NCBI RefSeq assembly: GCF_004684245.1
Contig: NZ_CP038452.1
Location: 1,102,796 to 1,166,795 of the forward strand
Source: Thermus caldilimi
GTDB taxonomy: Bacteria > Deinococcota > Deinococci > Deinococcales > Thermaceae
Length of the DNA: 64,000 nucleotides
Reading direction: 5' to 3'
Numbering within the stretch: position 1 is the stretch's first letter; every line of letters begins with the position of its first letter. Positions 8,830 through 21,001 of the stretch are shown here, piece after piece. The notes beneath the pieces are model-generated. The model was not told where the DNA came from. It did no database searches and was given only the letters and a program-made list of their open reading frames with translations. Position numbers and translations under genes: made by a program.

Positions 8830-9159
8830 ATGCAACGCTGGCAGGATTGGGCCAATCTTGTCCTTGGCGTTTGGCTCATCCTTTCCCCGTGGCTTTTGGG
8901 CTTTAGCGGCACCCCCGCCGCCATGTGGAACGCGGTCATCGTGGGGGTAGTGGTGGGGCTTATGGCCCTCATGCACCTCCGGGGTGGCCCCATGTGGGAA
9001 GAGTGGGTGAACGTGGTCCTGGGCATCTGGCTCATCCTCTCCCCCTGGATCCTGGGGTTTAGCGGCATGGGAAACGCCATGTGGAATGCCCTTATCGTGG
9101 GCATCCTGGTGGGTGTCCTGGCCCTAAGCATCACGCGGGAAAAACCCCGGGCAGCCTGA
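8830..9159 (+). CDS. SPW-repeat membrane protein
   Basis: This 109-residue integral membrane protein contains two near-identical SPW repeats: NLVLGVWLILSPWLLGFSGTPAAMWNAVIVG and NVVLGIWLILSPWILGFSGMGNAMWNALIVG. Each has the S-P-W motif at a helix end. Four membrane segments are expected. The function of the family is not established. The start is placed at the ATG at 8830, eight bases or so after a strong AAAGGAGG; in-frame codons further upstream lack such a site. A 9-bp hairpin follows the stop. Confidence 0.8.
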   Translation: MQRWQDWANLVLGVWLILSPWLLGFSGTPAAMWNAVIVGVVVGLMALMHLRGGPMWEEWVNVVLGIWLILSPWILGFSGMGNAMWNALIVGILVGVLALSITREKPRAA

Positions 9160-9184
9160 ACTCCGATCCGGTGCTTCAAACCTT

Positions 9185-9208
9185 CCGCCTAGGATGAACC
9201 CTAGGCGG
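9185..9208 (+). terminator. Hairpin after the SPW gene
   Basis: A perfect 9-bp stem CCGCCTAGG (9185-9193) / CCTAGGCGG (9200-9208) with a six-base loop. It lies 25 bases after the SPW stop and just before the pyr promoter. Only a weak T-rich tract follows. Confidence 0.65.
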
Positions 9209-9217
9209 GTTGGCCTC

Positions 9218-9246
9218 TTGCACCACTTGGGGACAGGAGGTAAGGT
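9218..9246 (+). promoter_or_regulatory. pyr operon promoter
   Basis: TTGCAC (9218-9223) and TAAGGT (9241-9246) are exactly 17 bases apart. Transcription would start near 9253, about 115 bases before the pyrR start codon. That agrees with the start site mapped in Thermus strain ZO5 (recalled from the published pyr cluster study). Confidence 0.75.
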
Positions 9247-9248
9247 AA

Positions 9249-10816
<1,568 letters not shown>

Positions 10817-10843
10817 AAGACCCCTTTGAAGGGAGAGGAAAGC

Positions 10844-12124
10844 ATGCTGCTCATCAAGAATGTCACCCTGGTAGACGCCTTGGGGGAACGGGGTCCTGCG
10901 GATGTGCTCATCGGGGAAGGCAGGATCCTCAGCCTAAGCGGTGGGGAAGCGGAAAGGATCTTGGACGGGAAAGGCCTCCTCTTGGCCCCCGGCTTCCTGG
11001 ACCTTCACGCCCACCTCAGGGAACCTGGCCAGGAGGTGAAAGAGGATCTGGCCAGCGGGCTTTTGGCCGCCGTGCGGGGAGGATACACGGATATCGTTTC
11101 CATGCCCAACACCACACCTCCCGTGGACACCCCGGAGGCCGTGCGGGCCCTGAGGAAGAAAGCCCAGGCCCTGGGGCTTGCCCGGCTCCACCCCGCCGCC
11201 GCCCTGACCCAGGGCCAGGAGGGAAAGGCCCTCACGGAAGCCGGGCTCCTTAAGGAGGCCGGCGCTTCCCTCCTCACCGACGACGGCCGCACCAACGAGG
11301 ACACGGGGGTGCTGGCGGCGGGCCTTTTGGGGGCCGCGGTCTTCGGCCTCCCCGTGGCGGTGCACGCGGAGGACACCTCCTTGCGCCGGGGCGGGGTGAC
11401 GAACGACGGGCCCTTGGCCGACCTCCTGGGCCTTCCCGGAAACCCCCCGGAGGCGGAGGCGGCCCGCATTGCCCGGGACCTCGAGGTCCTGCGCTACGCC
11501 GTACGCCGGAGCCAAAAGAAACCCCACCTCCACATCCAACACCTCTCCACCAAGCGGGGCCTGGAGCTGGTGCGGGAGGCCAAGCGGGCGGGGCTTCCCG
11601 TCACCGCCGAGGCCACCCCTCACCACCTCACCCTCACCGAGGAAGCCCTGCGCTCCTTTGACCCCCTCTTCAAGGTGGCCCCACCCCTCCGCACCCAAGA
11701 GGATGTGGAAGCCCTCATAGAAGGCCTTCTGGAAGGCACCTTGGACGCCCTCGCCACCGACCACGCCCCCCACACCCAGGCGGAGAAGGAGATGGACCTT
11801 CTCAGGGCCCCCTTCGGCATCCCAAGCCTCGAGGTGGCCTTCCCCCTCCTCTACACCGAGCTTCACCTGAAGCGAGGCTTCCCCCTAAAGCGCTTGGTAG
11901 AACTCTTCACCGACGGTCCCCGAAACATCCTGGGCCTAAAGCCCATCCATCTGGAGGAAGGAGCCGAGGCCAACCTCGTCCTTCTGGACCCCAAGGAGGG
12001 CCCCGTGGACCCCAGGGGCTTCGCCTCCAAGGCCAAGTTCTCCCCCTGGGCGGGGTGGACCTTGGGGGGGTGGCCGGTTCTCACCCTAGTGGAAGGGCGG
12101 GTGGTGTACCAGGCGTTAGAATAA
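10844..12124 (+). CDS. pyrC: Dihydroorotase
   Basis: A 426-residue class I dihydroorotase. The HxH zinc motif is in [11 protein letters not shown], the carboxylated-lysine/His region includes AVHAED and [12 protein letters not shown], and the catalytic Asp is in [14 protein letters not shown]. It cyclises carbamoyl aspartate to dihydroorotate. The ATG at 10844 follows GGGAGAGGAAAGC. An upstream TTG (10826) is in frame but has no better ribosome site. It is the last intact gene of the operon. Confidence 0.93.
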   Translation: MLLIKNVTLVDALGERGPADVLIGEGRILSLSGGEAERILDGKGLLLAPGFLDLHAHLREPGQEVKEDLASGLLAAVRGGYTDIVSMPNTTPPVDTPEAVRALRKKAQALGLARLHPAAALTQGQEGKALTEAGLLKEAGASLLTDDGRTNEDTGVLAAGLLGAAVFGLPVAVHAEDTSLRRGGVTNDGPLADLLGLPGNPPEAEAARIARDLEVLRYAVRRSQKKPHLHIQHLSTKRGLELVREAKRAGLPVTAEATPHHLTLTEEALRSFDPLFKVAPPLRTQEDVEALIEGLLEGTLDALATDHAPHTQAEKEMDLLRAPFGIPSLEVAFPLLYTELHLKRGFPLKRLVELFTDGPRNILGLKPIHLEEGAEANLVLLDPKEGPVDPRGFASKAKFSPWAGWTLGGWPVLTLVEGRVVYQALE

Positions 12125-12128
12125 GAGC

Positions 12129-12606
12129 GTGCTGAAAAAGCTTCTGGAAGCCGATCCACTGGCCTGCGCCTGGAATGGGTGGGGGGGCTTCCCCTTTGGG
12201 AAGCCCAACCCACCTACCGGCACCAGAAGGCTGTGGACCGCGTTCGCCAAAGCATCCGCCCTAAGGAGGGCTCCTCGTGCCCTTGCATCCACGTGGCCGA
12301 TGTGTACGTCCGCTTCCCTGAAGGCTCCTACAAACGGCCCGATATCGCCCTCTTTTGCCGGGAACCCGATGAGCTGGACGAGGCTATTACCCTCCTGCCT
12401 GAGGCGGTGGTGGAGGTGGTGAGCCGGGGTTATGAGGCCAAGGGTCTGGAAATTGCCCCCGGTTCTACCCCTCCCAGGGGGTTAAGGAGGTGGTGATCTT
12501 TGACCCCCATACGCTCTTGGTCCTGCACCTCCGCCAGAATGGAGCCTGGCGGCATGTGTCCCTGGTGGAGCTGGAACTCCTTTGCGGTTGCACCCTCACC
12601 GCCTAG
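12129..12606 (+). pseudogene. Uma2-like (DUF820) nuclease gene with two frameshifts
   Basis: Fragments in three frames line up as one Uma2-family protein. The first begins at GTG 12129 (MLKKLLEADPLA). The second reads LRLEWVGGLPLWEAQPTYRHQKAVDRVRQS...RPDIALFCREPDELDEAITLLPEAVVEVVSRGYEAKG. The third reads FYPSQGVKEVVIFDPHTLLVL...LLCGCTLTA and stops at 12604-12606. Each junction (near 12160 and near 12462) is repaired by one extra base. The family belongs to the PD-(D/E)xK nuclease fold and is often dispersed in thermophiles. The 3' end overlaps pyrD by 11 bases on the opposite strand. Confidence 0.75.
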
Positions 12607-13639
12607 GGACCCAAAGCTCCTTCAGGCTTCTCACCCCCTCCGCCTCCATAAGCTTCAGTAGGCCCTTCAGCACCCGGCGGGGGAAGAGGGGCCCCCCGTA
12701 GACGAAGCCGGTGTAGACCTGCACCAGGCGTGCCCCGAGCCTCAACCGCTCCCACACGTCCCGGGCGTCTTCCACTCCCCCCACGCTCACCAGGGTGAGG
12801 CCCTCCACCCCCGAAAGATGCCGCAGCACCTCTAGGGCCCGTTCCTTCAAGGGCCTCCCTGAAAGCCCCCCAGCTTCCCTGGCCAGGGGGCTTTTGAGGT
12901 TCGGGCGCTCCAAGGTGGTGTTCACCGCCACCAGGCCCTCGAGGCCATGCCTCAAGCAAAGCTCCACCGCCTGGTCCATGGCTTCAAAGGTGAGGTCCGG
13001 AGCCACCTTAAGGAGAAGGGGCTTTCGGGTGGCGGGGCGGAGCCAGGAAAGAAGCTCATCCAAAAAGGGACCTTCCTGAAGGGTGCGTAGCCCCGGGGTA
13101 TTGGGGGAACTCACGTTGAGGACGAAGTAGTCCCCGTAAGGCTCCAGGACCCGCAAGGCTTCCAGGTAGTCCTCCGCCGCCCGCTCCAGGGGGGTATCCC
13201 GGTTCTTCCCCAGGTTCACCCCCACGGGGAAACGAAGCCTCCTTTCCCGAAAGCGCTTAAGCTTCCTGGCCGCCTCCTCCGCCCCCCCGTTGTTGAAGCC
13301 CATGCGGTTAATGAGGGCATGGTCCTCCACCAGCCGAAAAAGCCGGGGCCTGGGGTTCCCTTCCTGGGCTCTTGGGGTGAGGGTCCCCACCTCAGCGAAG
13401 CCGAAGCCCAAAGCCCACCAGGCCCCCAAAGCCCGGGCATCCTTATCCATCCCCGCCGCCAGACCCAAGGGATTGGGAAAGCGAAGGCCAAAGGCCTCCA
13501 CCTCGAGCCTGGGATCCTCCACCCCCAGGAAACGGGCAGGCACCTCCAAAAGGGGCCCTCGTTCCGACCAGAAGGAAAGAAGCCTTAAGGTGAGCTCGTG
13601 GGCCTCCTCCGGGTCCAGGGCGAAGAGCAGGCGATGCAT
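12596..13639 (-). CDS. pyrD: Dihydroorotate dehydrogenase (quinone), class 2
   Basis: A 347-residue FMN enzyme of the membrane-associated class 2 type. An N-terminal helical extension (MHRLLFALDPEEAHELTLRLLSFW) likely docks to the membrane quinone pool. The barrel carries NPLGLAAGMDKDA, GFGFAEVGTLTP, NRMGFNNGGAEEAA, and the catalytic-Ser region YFVLNVSSPNTPGLR. The phosphate-binding LVSVGGVEDARDVWERLRLGARLVQVYTGFVYGG is conserved. It makes orotate, the step after PyrC. It is transcribed towards the pyrRBC operon, not within it. Confidence 0.92.
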   Translation of the reverse strand: MHRLLFALDPEEAHELTLRLLSFWSERGPLLEVPARFLGVEDPRLEVEAFGLRFPNPLGLAAGMDKDARALGAWWALGFGFAEVGTLTPRAQEGNPRPRLFRLVEDHALINRMGFNNGGAEEAARKLKRFRERRLRFPVGVNLGKNRDTPLERAAEDYLEALRVLEPYGDYFVLNVSSPNTPGLRTLQEGPFLDELLSWLRPATRKPLLLKVAPDLTFEAMDQAVELCLRHGLEGLVAVNTTLERPNLKSPLAREAGGLSGRPLKERALEVLRHLSGVEGLTLVSVGGVEDARDVWERLRLGARLVQVYTGFVYGGPLFPRRVLKGLLKLMEAEGVRSLKELWVPRR

Positions 13640-13655
13640 ACGGGCCCATGGTACC

Positions 13656-13685
13656 TTGACCCAGCCACTCTTTCCAAGGTATACC
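13656..13685 (+). promoter_or_regulatory. Promoter of the lipoprotein gene
   Basis: TTGACC (13656-13661) and TATACC (13680-13685) are 18 bases apart, and the ATG at 13692 follows six bases after the -10 box, so the mRNA is leaderless or nearly so. The site lies in the 52-base gap divergent from pyrD. Confidence 0.7.
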
Positions 13686-13691
13686 TAGCTC

Positions 13692-14228
13692 ATGCGTGAG
13701 GGCTTCCGTATCGGCTTGAAGAGCCTTGTCCTAAGCCTCGGCTTTCTGCTTGCCGCCTGCTCCTTTACCGTTACCGTGACTCTCCCCGACCAAACCTTCA
13801 GCGCCCAAGCCCTGCCCAACACCCAGGGGAAAATCCTTTACCCAAAAAATCCAGCCACCTTCAACCCACCCCCTGTTTCCCCCAAGAGCGTGCTCATCCA
13901 AGGCACCCTCGAGGCCGATCAGCCCTTAAACACCACCCTAACCTTCTACGTGCGTCTTAAGGATCCCAAAACCGACCCCGGTTGCATGGACCTCAGCATC
14001 TCCAACATTCCCGCCTACGCTTGTAGCATCGGCCCCGACGACGAAGAATCGGGAGAAGCTTTCTTTAACAACTCTTCGTCTGTCCCCTTAACCCTAACGG
14101 GCAGGAACCTCACCCAGGGCATCGCCCAGGGCCAGTTCTGGCTGGGCCTCGAGATGCAGGGCCTGCCCCAGGGCCTGGTGAACTTTGCCCTCAAAAACCT
14201 CAAGGCCACGGTGACGGTGGGCTTTTGA
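13692..14228 (+). CDS. Putative lipoprotein of unknown function
   Basis: A 178-residue protein with a type II signal peptide: basic start MREGFRIGLK, hydrophobic stretch SLVLSLGFLLAA and lipobox L-A-A-C (Cys about residue 23). The mature part is rich in Thr, Pro and beta-strand-like patterns (SFTVTVTLPDQTF, LTLTGRNLTQGIAQGQFWLGLEM). It contains one further cysteine pair (GCMDLSISNIPAYAC) that could form a disulfide. No family was recognised. It has its own promoter and terminator, so it is probably monocistronic. Confidence 0.75.
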   Translation: MREGFRIGLKSLVLSLGFLLAACSFTVTVTLPDQTFSAQALPNTQGKILYPKNPATFNPPPVSPKSVLIQGTLEADQPLNTTLTFYVRLKDPKTDPGCMDLSISNIPAYACSIGPDDEESGEAFFNNSSSVPLTLTGRNLTQGIAQGQFWLGLEMQGLPQGLVNFALKNLKATVTVGF

Positions 14229-14243
14229 AAAGCCAAACCCACT

Positions 14244-14273
14244 CCCGGGGGTCTTTGTTCCTCCGGGTTTTTT
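14244..14273 (+). terminator. Intrinsic terminator after the lipoprotein gene
   Basis: An 8-bp stem, CCCGGGGG (14244-14251) with CCTCCGGG (14260-14267, one G-T pair), followed directly by TTTTTT (14268-14273). It is one of the few U-tract terminators in the window. Confidence 0.85.
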
Positions 14274-14306
14274 CTTTGCCCCTGCCGGCGCTATGATAGG
14301 GACTAG

Positions 14307-16690
<2,384 letters not shown>

Positions 16691-16694
<4 letters not shown>

Positions 16695-18379
16695 ACCTCC
16701 ACCAGCTGCCCTAAAGGGGCCAGCACGCGGCTGGTGCCCGGGGCCTTTCGGTAGGCCTTCAGGGCAAGCTCAGCCAGCCCCTTGGTCCCCAACCCCAGGC
16801 GGTACACGCCCGGGAGGAGGAAAAGAAGGTAGTCCAGGGGCCTTTGCGGCAACACAGCTCCCCAAAAGTCGTAGGCTCTGACCTCCACGGGCAGGAAGTA
16901 AACCCCCTTGTCCCCGGCGAAAAACCGGAGGGGAAAGGCCTCAGCGTCCACTCCCACGCCGTTGGGCAGGTGCTGGTACACCTGTCCCTGAAGGTGCAGG
17001 ACCGCCGGCTCATCCAGCACCAAGGCCACCTCCACCGCCTCCCCGTCCCAGGAGATCAGCTCCAGCTCCTCGGGGAGGTCGTCCATGGGTACCGGAGAGC
17101 CCAAGCCCATGAGCTTCTCGGGCGGTAAGAACTCACTCCGGGGAAAAGCGGGGTCGGCCATGAAGCGGCGCCATCCCAGCAAGGATTTGGCCCATACCCC
17201 GGTTTCTAGGGGCCGCCTGCTGGCCTGGCGATGGTACGCCTCCGCCACCGCATCCCCTGTTCCATGGAAAAAGTCCGCCAGGCGCCCGTGCAACCTGAGC
17301 CTTTCCCCGGGAGCAATGCCCGAGCAAAGGTAGCGGCGGAACTGAGGCTCGGCCAGGCGGTACCGGCCCTCGGTAAAAACCAGCCACCCCCGGTGCTCCA
17401 GCTCGTCCAAATGGGCCTCGACCCCCAAGGCCTGCGCCACCTCCGGCGGGAAGGAACCGGGGTGCAGCGACAAGGCCTCCAAGGCCCTCCGGGCCGCCTC
17501 GGGCAGGTGGCGAGCCTCGAGGGCCACCATGGCCCGCACCCGCTGGGGCAAGGCCTCAGGGTCGTCCAGGGCCAGGAGTTCCTTGAGGATCTCCGGGCGG
17601 CCGCCGCTTTCCAGGTAAAAGCGGGCCGCCCGCTCGAAGGAGAGGTTCCGCAAGTACCCCCTGCGCACCTCGCCCCAGGCCAGCCGCGGCACCTGAAGAA
17701 CCCGGGTAATCTCCGCCGGGAAGCGGGTTCGCAGGGCCAGCAGGAACGAAGGGTCCTCGCCAAAGGCGCTGCGGGCCACCACCAGGACCTGGCCGGAGGT
17801 GGGGCGGAGCCTAAGGGCCTCCTCCTTTCCAGGGAGGGGGTCACTCAGGTAAAAGACCCCAAGGCCGCTTCCCAGCCCCTCCCGGAAGGGAAGGCCCAAG
17901 CTCTCTGCTAGGGCCCGGGCCAAAGCCTTACGACCGGATCCCGGCGGCCCCATCAGCACCACCAGGGCCGGAGGACGCACCTCCTTGAGCCTTTCCGGAA
18001 GGGGCAAGGCCTCCTTGGGGACCTCCAGGCGCGCCCTCACCGCCTGCAGCCACCCGGTGAACTCGGGGGAGAGGTCCTCGAGGCCCTCCATCACCTCCCC
18101 TACCCCGGGGCTCCGGTCCAGCTCCACCCCAGGGGGGAGCTCCAAGACCCTACCCCTAAAGGCCTCCCTCCCGAAAAACCCCCGGAGGTGGGTGAGCTCC
18201 ACCCGGAGGTTCTGCAAGGCCGCCCCGTGGCCCCAGAGGAGGTCGGCCAGCTTCTCCCTGCGGGTGGGCCCCTCGAGGGCCAGGTAATAGAGGATGCCTA
18301 AGGCCTTCCGCCGCAAGGAAAGGGGCCCCGAGGGTCCTTCCGCCCGGGCAGGGCCGTATAGGGGCAACCGGACCTTCAT
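16691..18379 (-). CDS. SARP/BTAD-like transcriptional regulator with degenerate P-loop
   Basis: About 562 residues from the ATG at 18379; a GTG at 18388 is the alternative start. Residues 20-90 form a winged-helix DNA-binding domain of the SARP/OmpR type (LSLRRKALGILYYLALEGPTRREKLADLLWG...LRVELTHLRG). An ATPase-like middle follows, then helical repeats (EARHLPEAARRALEALSLHPGSF) and a beta-rich C-terminus. The P-loop reads GPPGSGRKA, with Arg in place of the Walker Lys, so ATP use is doubtful. It is divergent from the gene at 18637; the gap carries repeated TTAACG boxes likely bound by this protein. Target functions are unknown. Confidence 0.65.
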
Positions 18380-18391
18380 CGCTCTCACCCT

Positions 18392-18510
18392 CGTTAATCC
18401 AACCGTTAAGAAATCTTTAAGGAGATCCTCACCTTCTACCTTAAGCTTAACGCCCTCAAACCAACCCCGTGTCAGAAAAGCACATGGCCCCCTTAACGCT
18501 CCCTTAACGC
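18392..18510. repeat. Five TTAACG boxes in the SARP-like regulator's divergent promoter region
   Basis: TTAACG occurs on the + strand at 18447-18452, 18493-18498 and 18504-18509, and as its complement CGTTAA at 18392-18397 and 18404-18409. The two boxes nearest the rightward gene are part of the tandem CCTTAACGC (18491-18499 and 18502-18510), an exact 11-base period. The two inverted boxes nearest the regulator are 12 bases apart. SARP regulators are known to bind direct repeats with about 11-base spacing, so this is a good candidate operator set for autoregulation and for the divergent gene. Confidence 0.6.
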
Positions 18511-18636
18511 CCCACGGGAACCTATACCCTTAGCCTGGATCCGGCTATCCTGGACAAGCTACAAGAACCCGGGGAACCCGTATCCCTGGCCCTGGAGCCC
18601 GGTCCCCTGCCCCAGGTCCTTCTTTCCGCCCGGCCG

Positions 18637-19185
18637 GTGGTGCGGGAAATCGTGCGCACCCTCACGGAGGAAAGCCTGGCGGTGGTCCTCCTGCCCCTGC
18701 CCGCGGTGTTGCCCCCGGGGGCGGAGCTTCCCCTCCGGGCCCAGGTGCAGGGAGGCCCCACCCGGGTCTGGGCCGAGCTGGAAGGGCGCACCTATGCCCT
18801 GAATCCCCTGGAGGAAGGGCTTTACGGGGCTTACCTCCCCGTGGAGGGCCAGGGGAGCCTGGAGCTGAAGGTGGTGGCCGAGCGGGGTGAGGAGCGGGCC
18901 GAGGCCAGGGCCTACCTCACGGTGCGCCCCGGCCCCCTGGCCACCCTCCTCGCCACCCCCGCCCTCTTGGACCCCGGGGAGGAGGTGCGCCTCGAGGCCC
19001 GCCTCCTCCGCCGGGCAAACCGGGTGGAGGTGCGCCTCGGACCCCTCATCGTCCCCTTGGAACGGGTGGACGACCTCACCTTCCGCGGCACCCTCCTGGC
19101 TCCCAAGACCCCAGGAGCCTACGAGCTGGAGCTCTACCTGGACGGCACCCGCACCGCCACCGCCCGCATCCGGGTGCGGGACTAG
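18637..19185 (+). CDS. Beta-rich protein of unknown function, start uncertain
   Basis: At least 182 residues from the GTG at 18637, but the open, coding-like frame reaches back to the stop at 18505-18507 (PTGTYTLSLDPAILDKLQEPGEPVSLALEPG...). No ATG, GTG or TTG occurs in that 5' part; a CTG at 18535 lies seven bases after a TATACC box (18523-18528). The C-terminal region looks like two Ig- or fibronectin-like beta domains (LLDPGEEVRLEARLLRRANRVEVRLG, TPGAYELELYLDGTRTATARIRVRD). There is no signal peptide in the visible frame. The function is unknown. Control by the divergent SARP-like regulator is likely. The stop overlaps mobA's by four bases. Confidence 0.6.
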   Translation: MVREIVRTLTEESLAVVLLPLPAVLPPGAELPLRAQVQGGPTRVWAELEGRTYALNPLEEGLYGAYLPVEGQGSLELKVVAERGEERAEARAYLTVRPGPLATLLATPALLDPGEEVRLEARLLRRANRVEVRLGPLIVPLERVDDLTFRGTLLAPKTPGAYELELYLDGTRTATARIRVRD

Positions 19186-19739
19186 GGAAGCTCCTCCTTG
19201 CGGTTGGCGTTCAGGAAAACCTGGGCCCCGAAGCGCTCCACCACCGCCTCCGCCGGGATGTAGGTGGCCCCCAACACCTCCATCACCCGCCGGAGGAGGA
19301 AGTCCCCTTCCCGAAGCTGCCTTTCCACCTGGGGGAGGCAATCCTTGTGATAGAAGGCCATGAGGGGCTCCAGGTGGCCTTCCGGGTTATAGGCCACCAC
19401 CACCGGGTGGGGGGAGGCCAGGGCGCGCTCATAGAGAAAGGCCCAGTACCCCGGGCTCAGGAAGGGCAGGTCCGTGGCCGCCACCGCCACCCAGGGGTAG
19501 CGGGCGTGAAAGAGGGCGGAGTGCAGGCCGGAAAGGCTATCTCCCCCCGGGAGGAGGTCGGGATAGACGGGCACCTCGAGGCCCGGATAGGGCCGGTTGG
19601 CCACGACGAAGCGCTCCCCCGCCCCCTGCAGGCTATCCAAAACCCACCGGATCAGGGGCTTCCCCCGATAGGGGTAAAGGGCCTTGTCCTCCCCGAACCT
19701 GCGGGAAAGCCCCCCGGCGATCACCACACCCGTGTACAC
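19182..19739 (-). CDS. mobA: Molybdenum cofactor guanylyltransferase
   Basis: A 185-residue nucleotidyltransferase with the MobA signature at its N-terminus, VVIAGGLSRRFGEDKALYPYRGKPLI, and the metal-binding Asp in AVAATDLPFLSPG. It links GMP to molybdopterin to give the dinucleotide form used by DMSO-reductase-type enzymes. The FAD oxidoreductase upstream ends 4 bases before it starts, so they are probably cotranscribed. Confidence 0.85.
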   Translation of the reverse strand: MYTGVVIAGGLSRRFGEDKALYPYRGKPLIRWVLDSLQGAGERFVVANRPYPGLEVPVYPDLLPGGDSLSGLHSALFHARYPWVAVAATDLPFLSPGYWAFLYERALASPHPVVVAYNPEGHLEPLMAFYHKDCLPQVERQLREGDFLLRRVMEVLGATYIPAEAVVERFGAQVFLNANRKEELP

Positions 19740-19742
19740 CCC

Positions 19743-20645
19743 CTAGCCTAAAGCCTCCGCTAGCCTCTCCGCCAGAAGGGGCGCATAGAGAAAACCCGTG
19801 GAACCGAGGCCCGTCAGGGCAAAGCCGCCCTCCACGGGGAAGAGGTAGGGAAGGTCCGTACCCTTGGGCGAAGCGGGGCGGTCCAGCCGGAAGCGCACCC
19901 CCCGCCAGGCGGAGGCCACCCGGGGGCGGTAGCCCAGAAGGTCTTCCGCGCCCCTTAGAAGCCATTCCACCTCCCCTTCCGTGGGCGGGGGAGCCTCGGG
20001 ATCAGAACGATGGGGAAGGTAGCTTCCCCCTAGGGCGCTTCCCGCCAGGTAGACCCGGTAGCTGATGGCCCGGGGGAAATAGTCCAGCAGGAGAAGGACC
20101 AAGCCCGGGATATGCCACCCCTCCAGCCCCAAAAGATGGGCCCCCTGCCCACCCCCCGCGTAGACCAGCACCTCCCCCCTTATCCGCCCTCCCCCCTCCA
20201 GCCAGAGATAAGGCGGTTCCCAGGCCAGCACCCGGGCCCTGAGGAGGGCAAGCCCTTCCGAAAGCTTTGCCAGAAGGGGCCTGGGTTCCAACCAGAAGGC
20301 CTCTTCCAGCCAAACGCCCCCTTCGTCCCAAGCGTGCCTGAGCCCCCCAAGCCGGGAGGCCACCTTTCCCCGCTCCCCTTCCGGCACGGGGCGGTAGACG
20401 CCCAGGTGCAGGGGCACGAAGCGGCCGTAAAAGCGCAGGGCCGCCTCGAGGGCCTCCTCCCCCCGGTTGGCCAGGGTGAAGCGCTTCCCCCGCAAGGGGT
20501 TCACCAGGGCCACGGGGGAGCGGCTCGCCTCCCCCAGGCCCTGGGCCACCACCCGCACCCTAAGACCCCTTTCCTTGAGAAGCCAGGCGGCGGTAAGCCC
20601 CGCCACCCCCGCCCCCAGGACCACCACCTCGGCTTCCTCTACCAT
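19743..20645 (-). CDS. FAD-dependent oxidoreductase (DAO superfamily)
   Basis: A 300-residue flavoprotein with an N-terminal dinucleotide-binding motif VVVLGAGVAGLTAAWLLKERG and a C-terminal substrate/FAD block SAWRGVRFRLDRPASPKGTDLPYLFPVEGGFALTGLGSTGFLYAPLLAERLA. The short length and the SPVALVNPLRGKRF segment recall the oxidase half of MnmC and glycine-oxidase-type enzymes, but a specific substrate cannot be assigned. Spacing suggests an operon with the membrane protein upstream (13-base gap to its stop) and mobA downstream. Confidence 0.7.
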   Translation of the reverse strand: MVEEAEVVVLGAGVAGLTAAWLLKERGLRVRVVAQGLGEASRSPVALVNPLRGKRFTLANRGEEALEAALRFYGRFVPLHLGVYRPVPEGERGKVASRLGGLRHAWDEGGVWLEEAFWLEPRPLLAKLSEGLALLRARVLAWEPPYLWLEGGGRIRGEVLVYAGGGQGAHLLGLEGWHIPGLVLLLLDYFPRAISYRVYLAGSALGGSYLPHRSDPEAPPPTEGEVEWLLRGAEDLLGYRPRVASAWRGVRFRLDRPASPKGTDLPYLFPVEGGFALTGLGSTGFLYAPLLAERLAEALG

Positions 20646-20657
20646 CCCCGGCTGGGC

Positions 20658-20992
20658 TCAGAAGCGAAAGCCCTCCCCCTCCTTCCGGCATAGCCCCCTG
20701 GCCGCCAGGCCCTCCAAAAGGGCCCGGGCCTCGGCCTCAGAAAGGAAGGGGAGCAGATCCTCCGGGCGCAATAAGCCCCCCTCCGCCAGGCCTCCCGCAT
20801 GGCCAGGCGCTCCAGGGCCGCCCGCGAAAGCCCCTGGGCCAGAAGCCTCCCCTGCCAGCGGAATAGGCCCAGATACAGGGAGTAGGAAAGCAAGGCCGCC
20901 AGAAGCAGCCCCCAGAGGGCGAAGCGGGAGGTGGCATACACGAGAAGAAAAAAGGCTAGGGCGCCGCCAAAGGGCAGGAAGTGCTGGCGCAT
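20658..20992 (-). pseudogene. Small two-helix membrane protein, interrupted by a -1 frameshift
   Basis: The 5' frame gives MRQHFLPFGGALAFFLLVYATSRFALWGLLLAALLSYSLYLGLFRWQGRLLAQGLSRAALERLAMREAW, with two membrane segments. The sensible continuation, GGLLRPEDLLPFLSEAEARALLEGLAARGLCRKEGEGFRF, lies in another frame and ends at 20658. The break is at six C on the + strand (20776-20781, six G in the coding strand), and one more base would join the frames. Read in the first frame alone the product runs on with low-quality sequence into the next gene. Full length would be about 111 residues. The function is unknown. Confidence 0.65.
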
Positions 20993-21001
20993 ACCGTCCC
21001 C

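Noticed and set aside
9160-9217. Riboswitch before the pyr operon
   Set aside because: The visible elements are a simple hairpin terminator of the SPW gene and the promoter. Control is explained by the PyrR loop.
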